From the NCBI GenBank assembly GCA_016840305.1, contig JAEOSP010000458.1, forward strand, positions 1 to 5,979: a stretch of DNA of 5,979 bases. Reading direction: 5' to 3'. The position numbers were made by a program, and so were the translations under genes. This document shows positions 1-5,351 of this stretch, one piece after another; positions within the stretch are counted from its first letter, which is position 1; every line of letters begins with the position of its first letter. This DNA is from Candidatus Hodarchaeota archaeon. GTDB lineage: Archaea > Asgardarchaeota > Heimdallarchaeia > Hodarchaeales > Hodarchaeaceae. The notes under the pieces are model-generated. The model searched no databases. It worked only from the letters and a program-made list of their open reading frames with translations, and was not told the DNA's origin.

Positions 1-1394
1 ATAAACGAAAAATCGAATTTTTCGCCTTTGAACTCATTGGGTTTGGAGATGAGAGAGAATTTAAAGAAAAAATGCAGATTTTGAATTCTTGGGGATTTCA
101 AACTGCAAATGTAGGATATATTGAGAAACCAACAAAAGCAAGTGTCAATGAGTTATTCGAAAAGGTTAAACTCGAACGAGAGAAACTAGATTTCGAAATA
201 GACGGGCTAGTTCTCAAATATGATAAAGCTCTAGCAAGAGATTCCGCTGGTTCAACATTTCACCATCCAAAATGGATGATTGCTTTAAAATTTGAGAGTA
301 AAGGAAAAATTACTTTTGTAAATGATATTACATGGCAAGTTGGACGCACTGGTGTTGTAACGCCCGTCGCAGAACTTGAACCAGTCGATATAGCTGGTGC
401 AGTCATTCGACGAGCTACCTTACACAACAGAGACTTTATTGAAACCCTTAATGTTGCTTCAGGGGATCAGGTAATGGTTATTCGATCTGGGGATGTGATC
501 CCAAAAATAATTGATGTGGTTGCAAAGGGGAACAATGATCTTGAACTTCCCATCGAATGTCCATCATGCAAATCTTTACTCAAAAAAGAAGGTGTTAACT
601 TAATCTGCACTAGTAGTAAATGTAAAGAACGAGATATTCAAAAAATTCGTCATTGGATAAAAATACTTGATATTAAAGGATTGGGGGGCAGTAATATTGA
701 AAAATTATATGATTCTGGTCTTGTAGAACATTTTACACATCTTTACGGTCCCAATTTAACTGAGAGCCGATTAGTGAACCTTCTAGGTAAAAATGGGTCA
801 AAAATTTTCAAAAGTATCAAGTCATCTCGAAATTTAGAATTCCATTTATTCCTAGCTGGGCAAGGAATAGAAAGTTTAGGGCAATCTATGGCAAAAGTTC
901 TAGCAAAACATTTTGATACTTGGGAGGATCTGAAAAACGCTTCATTATCTGATTTGAACAGTATTGAAGGCATTTCTGATACAACTGCGAGTTATATGTT
1001 AGCTGGAATAAACGATCCCACTTTGGGGGATGCACTCTTAAAGATGGGTGTCACAATACTATATTCTCGTAAAATTAAATCTGAAAAAGGGAAGAAAACT
1101 ACATTATTTGACTTCTTAAATGGAAATGATCCTGAATCAGAGAAGGATACTGTTGAAGGATTGACTGACGATATAACAAAGGGGACGATCTATGTAACGG
1201 GCAAAATTCCAGAAATGACGAAAAAACAAGTAAAGGAATTCGTTTCACAACATGGTTATGAGTGGGATTCTCTTAAAAAGTCATTGACTTTGTTAGTATT
1301 TGGAGATAAAGCAGGAACAGCTAAATTGGAGAAAGCTAGACAATATGGTGTTCCTATTAAATCTTGGGATGAATTTATCCAAGAGCTGGCTTAA
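1..1394 (+). CDS. ligA: NAD+-dependent DNA ligase LigA, 5'-truncated by the window edge
   Basis: This enzyme seals nicks in double-stranded DNA using NAD+ (replication and repair, cytosol). The frame is open from base 3, so the ATG at 72 is internal and the true start lies upstream. 463 codons are present. By comparison with the E. coli enzyme (671 residues), roughly 220 N-terminal residues, including the catalytic KxDG lysine, are missing. Visible parts, in order: the end of the nucleotidyltransferase domain with motif DGLVLK (201-218) and the ALKF lysine motif (near 291); the OB fold with QVGRTGVVTPVA (from about 336), TLHN and GDVIP; a four-cysteine zinc finger with CPSC at 558-569 and two more Cys at 606-608 and 621-623; a helix-hairpin-helix region (about 630-1040); and a C-terminal BRCT domain (about 1179-1391) with conserved TG, KAG and W positions. 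The linker before BRCT is about 20 residues longer than in E. coli and holds a PIP-box-like motif. The family is certain. NAD+ ligases are uncommon in archaea, so transfer from bacteria is likely (inference). Confidence 0.97.
   Translation, partial: KRKIEFFAFELIGFGDEREFKEKMQILNSWGFQTANVGYIEKPTKASVNELFEKVKLEREKLDFEIDGLVLKYDKALARDSAGSTFHHPKWMIALKFESKGKITFVNDITWQVGRTGVVTPVAELEPVDIAGAVIRRATLHNRDFIETLNVASGDQVMVIRSGDVIPKIIDVVAKGNNDLELPIECPSCKSLLKKEGVNLICTSSKCKERDIQKIRHWIKILDIKGLGGSNIEKLYDSGLVEHFTHLYGPNLTESRLVNLLGKNGSKIFKSIKSSRNLEFHLFLAGQGIESLGQSMAKVLAKHFDTWEDLKNASLSDLNSIEGISDTTASYMLAGINDPTLGDALLKMGVTILYSRKIKSEKGKKTTLFDFLNGNDPESEKDTVEGLTDDITKGTIYVTGKIPEMTKKQVKEFVSQHGYEWDSLKKSLTLLVFGDKAGTAKLEKARQYGVPIKSWDEFIQELA
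1092..1118 (+). other. PIP-box-like (PCNA-binding) peptide in LigA linker
   Basis: These codons read KKTTLFDFL. The PIP-box pattern is Q-x-x-[aliphatic]-x-x-aromatic-[aromatic or hydrophobic], and here it reads K-T-T-L-F-D-F-L, with Lys in the Gln position. From memory, the PIP peptide of the Pyrococcus RFC large subunit also contains TLFDFL. The motif sits in a charged, probably flexible linker between the helix-hairpin-helix and BRCT domains. A role in tethering to the sliding clamp is inference. Confidence 0.5.
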
Positions 1395-1403
1395 GTATTC
1401 ATC

Positions 1404-1411
1404 TTTTTTTT
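1404..1411 (+). terminator. T-run terminator after ligA
   Basis: Eight consecutive T residues start 9 bases after the ligA stop, with no strong hairpin in front. Archaeal RNA polymerase commonly stops at such T-runs. The run probably ends the ligA transcript and separates it from the next gene. Confidence 0.55.
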
Positions 1412-1527
1412 CAGTATAACTACAATCAAAGAAAGAACCTTCAATTGATGAATATTAAAAATTTCTCCAATGGAGATCTTCTGGATTCTTTCGGTAGTTA
1501 AATTCATTTAGTTCCTTACTCCCGAAT

Positions 1528-1567
1528 AGTTACGTTTAATAAGCAATTTCCTATTTAATAAGTTACG
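1528..1567 (+). promoter_or_regulatory. Promoter with duplicated TATA-like and flanking repeats
   Basis: TTTAATAAG occurs twice (1535-1543 and 1554-1562), and AGTTACG occurs on the outer side of each copy (1528-1534 and 1561-1567). The right-hand TATA-like element, centred near 1556, predicts a start of transcription at about 1580-1585. That is almost at the GTG start codon (1590), so the membrane protein mRNA would have little or no leader. The paired repeats may also be an operator or alternative start sites. Function is inferred from position and composition only. Confidence 0.4.
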
Positions 1568-1589
1568 AATACAAAATTACTTTAAATAT

Positions 1590-3866
1590 GTGAAAACAAT
1601 GTTTGAACCCGATTCAGATGATTTACGAACGATTAAAGGTCTGCCTTTCTGGCAAGCTTTTATTGGGGGAGTTCTAGGCCCAGTTATTATTGCCATTGTT
1701 TTTGGGATTTTAGGAGCGAAAACTAGTCCTCTTCTCATGCAAGTGGAAATTGTACTAGTAGCAATTGCTTTCTGTCTCACTGGTATACTGGCTAGATCAA
1801 AACTTATAGGATTATTAAGTATAATATCAGCTCCCATTGCCTGGGTTGTATTATATTTATTAGATACCATTACAGGCGGACTTATTGCGAATCCTTTCGG
1901 ATTGTTCACTGGTATATCCGCTCCAGTTGCTGCGATAATTGAAGCAAACCTCGTTTCTGGACTTGCAGAATTTGGATCAATAATTAGTGCAGTTGCTATG
2001 ATACTAGACCTTATCATAGTAGAATTTCTAGCATTATTCCTAGGATTCTTCCTTTCTATGATTGCAACTGGTATTTGGACCAAGAAAGGTGAACTATCAA
2101 TTTTATCAGCAATTGCTAAACCAATTGCAGCGATATTTGTCATATTGATCCTAGTACTCGTGCCCTTTACCTATCATGGGTTAGCAAATCTAGCATACGG
2201 TGGAATATCTATGGCTGCAGGTGCATCAGAATTCATGTCAGCCTTTGGTATGACTGGTGCGGGAGCAGGAGCTCAAGATGGATTCAGTTTTGATTTAAAC
2301 GATCCAGAATTTATAGCGAATCTCACTTCTGCAGCAGAAAAGGCAGAACAGTGGTTTAAAGCCTCATCTATTGCTTTTAGCCAAGTTCAAGGGAATTTTT
2401 TGATTAATCTAATAATTGATTCTCTCTTCCCTGAAGGAACTGATTTCCAAGGGATAAATATGCAGGAATTTACTAAGATTCTAGACATAGCTGATGTCCT
2501 CGCGTTAATTTCTGGTGGATTACCTGAACTTTTCACAGGTTACCAGAATTTAGTTGGTGGTTTTGAACTCACTTTTTCGGTACTAGGTACAACAGATTTG
2601 GGTGGTGGTTTTGGAAGCTCTATAGAAGTAGTACAAGCTGATTACAACTCTGATTTTTCTACTGGTCTTGATATGATCGGATATGCTGTTAGTAATTTCT
2701 CAGCAGCAGAATCAGAAGTATCTGAAGCCCTTACTAGTGCAAAAGGAATCCTCAGTGACATTTTTTCTAATACTTCGAGTGATTTCGGCCTAATTGTGGA
2801 TATTATCGATGAATTCGCAGCTGGTTATGGTGTGATTTTAGACATTGCATTAGGAGGAATAGATTTCCTTAATGCAACCTATAAAACAACGCTAGCTATT
2901 GAAGAATTAGGAGAAAGCGATTTTGTAGGTGCTAATTCGTGGTTGAATGATGCGGCGGGAGAGCTTAGCCAAGCCAATTCTACAATGCAAAATATTGATT
3001 CTACCGGTCTAGATCCTAATTCTGTCTTACCTTTTTGGGGTACTGTAGAAATTCTCAAGGATATGACTAATCTACTCTCTTGGTTTGCCTTAGCAGCATC
3101 TAATGGAACTCAATGTTATACAGCTATTGAACAAGTTTTAGATACACTCCAAAGTTTGGATTTCTCAGGTAGTGAAGTCTTAAATACAAGCTGGGATCAA
3201 TTTTCAGCAGATGTGACCGCTGCTGATACAATACTTGCTGCAGCAGTTGAAAACATCAATAGTGCGACAACTCTCAGCAATTCTTTTGAAACGAAAACTT
3301 ACGGAGATATCATTGATGCTTCTGTAAAACCAATGTTGATCGATTTTAGTGCTATGCTAGATAGTTTTAGTAGTAATATCACAGAAATTAGTTATCTAAT
3401 GGGTGGATTAACAGGAACTGTAATTTCCATGCAGTCTTTCACCGAAGGATTTGCTTTATTTAATCAATCATATACCACAGCTATGGGAACTGCTGGAGGA
3501 GACGGGCCATTATTCTTCTCGTTGATATTAGCAGATCCTGATTTTAATAGATCAGAAGATTTAATGAATTACTCAAAAAACAATGCTAGTGATGCTTGGA
3601 CGGATATTGATAATGTTACACTCATATCCAGTAGTGTAAAGGATAACTGGCAAAATATCTTATACTATCCAGCCCCACCTGCTGATCCTAATCCAAACGC
3701 TACTACAATATCGATCGCAGGATTAGCTCAAGGAGTAATAGATACGATTGGTATATTCAAAGCAGCAGGAGGACTAGCATATGACCCCTCATTCCATGAT
3801 CTAATTCAAACATACTTTAAGTTCATGGAAAATGTTGATCTCGATACTATCTTTGGAAGCGGGTAA
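1590..3866 (+). CDS. Uncharacterised five-helix membrane protein with large acidic, sequon-rich outside domain
   Basis: I do not recognise this 758-residue protein. Hydrophobic stretches at about residues 24-43, 49-68, 72-91, 131-158 and 172-194 look like five membrane helices. The stretch 98-118 is also apolar and could re-enter the membrane. Positive residues after helix 2 (R69, K71) and helix 4 (K165, K166) put the N-terminus inside and residues 195-758 outside. The outside part has about 71 Asp/Glu against 13 Lys/Arg, one Cys (C509), and 14 N-x-S/T sequons, all beyond helix 5. It looks mainly helical, with a weak motif recurring around DF at residues 355, 444, 524 and 651. No signal peptide, C-terminal anchor or catalytic motif is visible. 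The start is GTG at 1590, with ATG at 1599 (residue 4) as the alternative. No Shine-Dalgarno is present, and the nearby TATA element suggests leaderless translation. It is probably monocistronic. A structural, adhesive or sensory surface role is only a guess. Confidence 0.9.
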   Translation: MKTMFEPDSDDLRTIKGLPFWQAFIGGVLGPVIIAIVFGILGAKTSPLLMQVEIVLVAIAFCLTGILARSKLIGLLSIISAPIAWVVLYLLDTITGGLIANPFGLFTGISAPVAAIIEANLVSGLAEFGSIISAVAMILDLIIVEFLALFLGFFLSMIATGIWTKKGELSILSAIAKPIAAIFVILILVLVPFTYHGLANLAYGGISMAAGASEFMSAFGMTGAGAGAQDGFSFDLNDPEFIANLTSAAEKAEQWFKASSIAFSQVQGNFLINLIIDSLFPEGTDFQGINMQEFTKILDIADVLALISGGLPELFTGYQNLVGGFELTFSVLGTTDLGGGFGSSIEVVQADYNSDFSTGLDMIGYAVSNFSAAESEVSEALTSAKGILSDIFSNTSSDFGLIVDIIDEFAAGYGVILDIALGGIDFLNATYKTTLAIEELGESDFVGANSWLNDAAGELSQANSTMQNIDSTGLDPNSVLPFWGTVEILKDMTNLLSWFALAASNGTQCYTAIEQVLDTLQSLDFSGSEVLNTSWDQFSADVTAADTILAAAVENINSATTLSNSFETKTYGDIIDASVKPMLIDFSAMLDSFSSNITEISYLMGGLTGTVISMQSFTEGFALFNQSYTTAMGTAGGDGPLFFSLILADPDFNRSEDLMNYSKNNASDAWTDIDNVTLISSSVKDNWQNILYYPAPPADPNPNATTISIAGLAQGVIDTIGIFKAAGGLAYDPSFHDLIQTYFKFMENVDLDTIFGSG

Positions 3867-3885
3867 ATCCCCTCCCAAACCCCTC

Positions 3886-3891
3886 TTTTTT
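3886..3891 (+). terminator. T-run terminator after the membrane protein gene
   Basis: TTTTTT follows a C-rich stretch in which CCCCTC occurs twice (3869-3874 and 3880-3885), about 20 bases after the stop. It lies in the 27-base gap between convergent genes, so the + strand transcript probably ends at or just inside the trxB 3' end. No matching T-run for the - strand is seen in this gap. Confidence 0.5.
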
Positions 3892-3893
3892 AT

Positions 3894-4871
3894 TTAGAAA
3901 TTCTCTGGATCTTGAAGCCACTTCTCAGCATCTAATGCCGCTTGACATCCTTCAGCTGCTGCAGTAATTGCTTGCCTATAGCGGAAATCTACCACATCCC
4001 CAGCAGCAAACACTCCTGGCACACTTGTCATCGTATATTTCTTATGACGAATATATCCATTTGTTAGCTCTATTTTTCCTTCAAATAGCTTTGTTTGAGG
4101 GATATAACCAATAGCTATTAGCAATCCACCTAGACTTATGTCATACTTCTCATTAGTTTCTGTATTTCTTACTATTATTCCATTAATTCTTTCTCTCCCT
4201 ATCATTTCTTCAACTACTGTATTATAGATAAACTCGATTTTATCGTTCTCAAGACCTTTCTGCAGGAGAGATTTTGTTGCTTTCATTTTTTCTTTTGATC
4301 TATGATATATAATTTTCACTGTGCTAGCATATTTTGCCAAAAACAGTGCCTCTTCCAGAGCTACATCCCCTCCACCTATAACAGCCGCTTCTACATCCTT
4401 GAAAAAAGGTGCATCACAGGTAGCACAATAAGAGACTCCTTTTCCGCTTAAACTTTTCTCATTTTCTAATCCCAACCTCTTAGGTTCGGCTCCAGTTGCA
4501 ATAATCGCTGCTTTTGCCTGTATTTGATGTTGCCCTGTGAGAATAAGGAAAGGAGAATGATCAAAATTTACATCTATTACATTATCTTCAATGAATTTTG
4601 CACCTAATCGACTTGCTTGTTGACGCATTTCAGCGATTAAATCAGGACCTTGTATTGTTTCTGAAAACCCTGGGAAGTTTTCTACCTCTGTGGTTGTCAT
4701 TAATTGACCACCTGCTTCTAAACCTGATATTACCAAGGGATTTAACTGTGCTCTTGATGCATAAATCGCCGCAGTTAGTCCTGCTGGCCCACTACCAATT
4801 ATGACCAATTCTTGGTTTGGATTAATCTCATCTTCGGTCGGCTTATTGTGTAAAAATAGTTGCATAATCAT
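3894..4871 (-). CDS. trxB: Thioredoxin reductase (FAD-dependent, low-molecular-weight type)
   Basis: The 325-residue flavoprotein passes electrons from a reduced nicotinamide to thioredoxin in the cytosol. It has the usual family length plus about 20 extra N-terminal residues. Visible in order: FAD-binding GSGPAG at residues 26-31; GGQLMTT near 54-60; ATGA near 125-128; the redox-active CATC at 149-152 (bases 4416-4427); the second nucleotide-binding motif GGGDVALEEA near 166-175; and the C-terminal FAD motif AAGDVVD followed by RQAITAAAEG. The segment that usually reads HRRxxxRA, which grips the 2'-phosphate of NADPH, is HRSKEKMKA here (residues 190-198): the second Arg is Ser, the last is Lys, and there appears to be one extra residue. 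Cofactor preference may therefore differ from E. coli. The start is ATG at 4871, with ATG two codons later as alternative. Only a weak AGGA lies upstream. The gene is convergent with the membrane protein gene and divergent from aspS. Confidence 0.95.
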   Translation of the reverse strand: MIMQLFLHNKPTEDEINPNQELVIIGSGPAGLTAAIYASRAQLNPLVISGLEAGGQLMTTTEVENFPGFSETIQGPDLIAEMRQQASRLGAKFIEDNVIDVNFDHSPFLILTGQHQIQAKAAIIATGAEPKRLGLENEKSLSGKGVSYCATCDAPFFKDVEAAVIGGGDVALEEALFLAKYASTVKIIYHRSKEKMKATKSLLQKGLENDKIEFIYNTVVEEMIGRERINGIIVRNTETNEKYDISLGGLLIAIGYIPQTKLFEGKIELTNGYIRHKKYTMTSVPGVFAAGDVVDFRYRQAITAAAEGCQAALDAEKWLQDPENF

Positions 4872-4917
4872 TTTTGTCCTACAAAGATTCTTATCTCGTA
4901 TTCACCGACCTCTCTCT

Positions 4918-4935
4918 GTTATAACCTTAAATAAC
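4918..4935. promoter_or_regulatory. Two-way TATA element, probable trxB promoter
   Basis: GTTATAACCTTAAATAAC begins with GTTAT and ends with its reverse complement ATAAC. On the - strand it reads TTATTTAAGG, which predicts transcription starting near 4904 and a leader of about 33 bases for trxB. On the + strand TTAAATA (4927-4933) predicts a start near 4955, exactly where the kink-turn RNA candidate begins. Spacing is judged by the usual archaeal TATA-to-start distance of about 25 bases. Confidence 0.45.
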
Positions 4936-4954
4936 CTCCCCTGCTATTCATCTC

Positions 4955-5007
4955 AAAGTGAGGTGATGAGAAAAATATTTCCACATTGCTTTGGTCTGAT
5001 TCACTTG
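4955..5007 (+). ncRNA. Candidate box C/D-like RNA (kink-turn)
   Basis: A box C match GTGATGA (4963-4969) and a box D match CTGA (4996-4999) are enclosed by a terminal stem AAGTGA (4956-4961) with TCACTT (5001-5006). This is the layout of a canonical kink-turn bound by L7Ae. Only 26 bases separate the boxes, and no internal D' or C' boxes are visible, so at most one guide could be present (ending at 4995). Archaeal box C/D RNAs normally have two. Alternatively, GAGGTGATG is a chance Shine-Dalgarno look-alike, since no proper gene follows it. Confidence 0.35.
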
Positions 5008-5028
5008 TAACTACGTTAGACGAGTTAC
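5007..5028. repeat. Inverted repeat / hairpin GTAACT...AGTTAC
   Basis: GTAACT (5007-5012) pairs with AGTTAC (5023-5028). Inside, CGT (5014-5016) pairs with ACG (5020-5022) around a TAG loop, giving nine pairs with one bulged A. It starts where the kink-turn candidate ends. An alternative pairing is GACG (5019-5022) with CGTC (5030-5033). Confidence 0.5.
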
Positions 5029-5095
5029 CCGTCAAAGGCAAGAGAAAAAAGGCCCCTAAAAATGAGACGTGTTGGTGTTGGTTATATCAGGTGAA

Positions 5096-5220
5096 GAACT
5101 GTTTCAAGTAGTCCTAAAGGGCAGTTCAAGTTTACTTGTTCTATCCTGCTGGATAGGGGATGTGTGACTCATCCCATCGTGACGCTTAAAACCCAAATCA
5201 ATTTATGTTTGTCCGACAAA
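5096..5220. ncRNA. Hairpin cluster, candidate structured RNA (strand uncertain)
   Basis: Perfect inverted repeats follow one another closely: GAACTG (5096-5101) with CAGTTC (5122-5127); CAAG (5127-5130) with CTTG (5135-5138); CTATCC (5141-5146) with GGATAG (5151-5156) around TGCT; GGGATG (5157-5162) with CATCCC (5170-5175); and TTTGT (5208-5212) with ACAAA (5216-5220). The third and fourth abut with no gap and could stack on each other. If the RNA is on the - strand, a T6 run just after GGGGCC (bases 5045-5054) would make a good terminator. If it is on the + strand, it could be a separate RNA or part of an aspS leader. No known RNA family was recognised. Confidence 0.4.
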
Positions 5221-5304
5221 TTTAGTCATGATTGTCCTTCTCCGATATTAGAAATAGTTACTCACCCTTTATTCTTTATTGATTGAAAATCTTAGTAGGG
5301 AGGA

Positions 5305-5342
5305 TTATAAAGATAGTTGACATACTTGATATTCTTGAGAGG
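5305..5342 (+). promoter_or_regulatory. aspS promoter (TATA) and ribosome binding site
   Basis: TTATAAA at 5305-5311 lies about 26 bases before a predicted transcription start near 5334. GAGAGG at 5337-5342 is 9 bases before the ATG at 5352 and can pair with the archaeal 16S 3' end. Together they suggest a leader of about 18 bases and support the chosen start. Confidence 0.5.
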
Positions 5343-5351
5343 AATCTAATA

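Larger units (their letters stand above)
4872..5351. other. 480-base intergenic region between trxB and aspS
   Basis: The region holds no convincing protein gene. It contains a two-way TATA element (4918-4935), a box C/D-like kink-turn (4955-5007), a run of perfect inverted repeats (5007-5220) and the aspS promoter and ribosome binding site (5305-5342). The middle looks less AT-rich than the flanking spacer. This fits an RNA gene or a long structured leader better than empty spacer. I could not match it to RNase P RNA, SRP RNA or a tRNA. Confidence 0.6.

Noticed and set aside
743..973. A 76-codon open frame on the - strand inside ligA
   Set aside because: It is antisense to conserved ligase helix-hairpin-helix codons and has no recognisable product.
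1577..2143. A 188-codon open frame on the - strand opposite the membrane protein start
   Set aside because: It lies antisense to the membrane-helix codons of a well-supported gene, its composition is as expected from a shadow of hydrophobic codons, and no domain is recognisable.
4598..5010. Two short + strand frames (68 and 69 codons) over the 5' half and start of trxB
   Set aside because: The first lies wholly opposite the conserved FAD-binding region of trxB and the second overlaps its start and promoter. Neither resembles a protein family.
5062..5094. A + strand mini-frame MRRVGVGYIR
   Set aside because: It has ten codons, no ribosome binding site at a suitable distance and no conservation evidence.
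5070..5160. Possible tRNA, suggested by GTTCAAGT resembling a T-loop
   Set aside because: The bases flanking the loop do not form a T-stem, and no acceptor or D-arm could be drawn.
5203..5229. A tiny - strand frame (MTKFVGQT) with a good Shine-Dalgarno-like GGAGAAGGA ahead of it, followed after the stop by a further open stretch of about 32 codons
   Set aside because: Eight codons is too short to support as a gene, the downstream stretch has no start or recognisable homology, and the region is better explained by RNA structure. A decayed gene or leader peptide remains possible.
5040..5240. RNase P RNA or SRP RNA as the identity of the hairpin cluster
   Set aside because: The conserved RNase P P4 sequences and the SRP domain IV loop sequence were not found on either strand.
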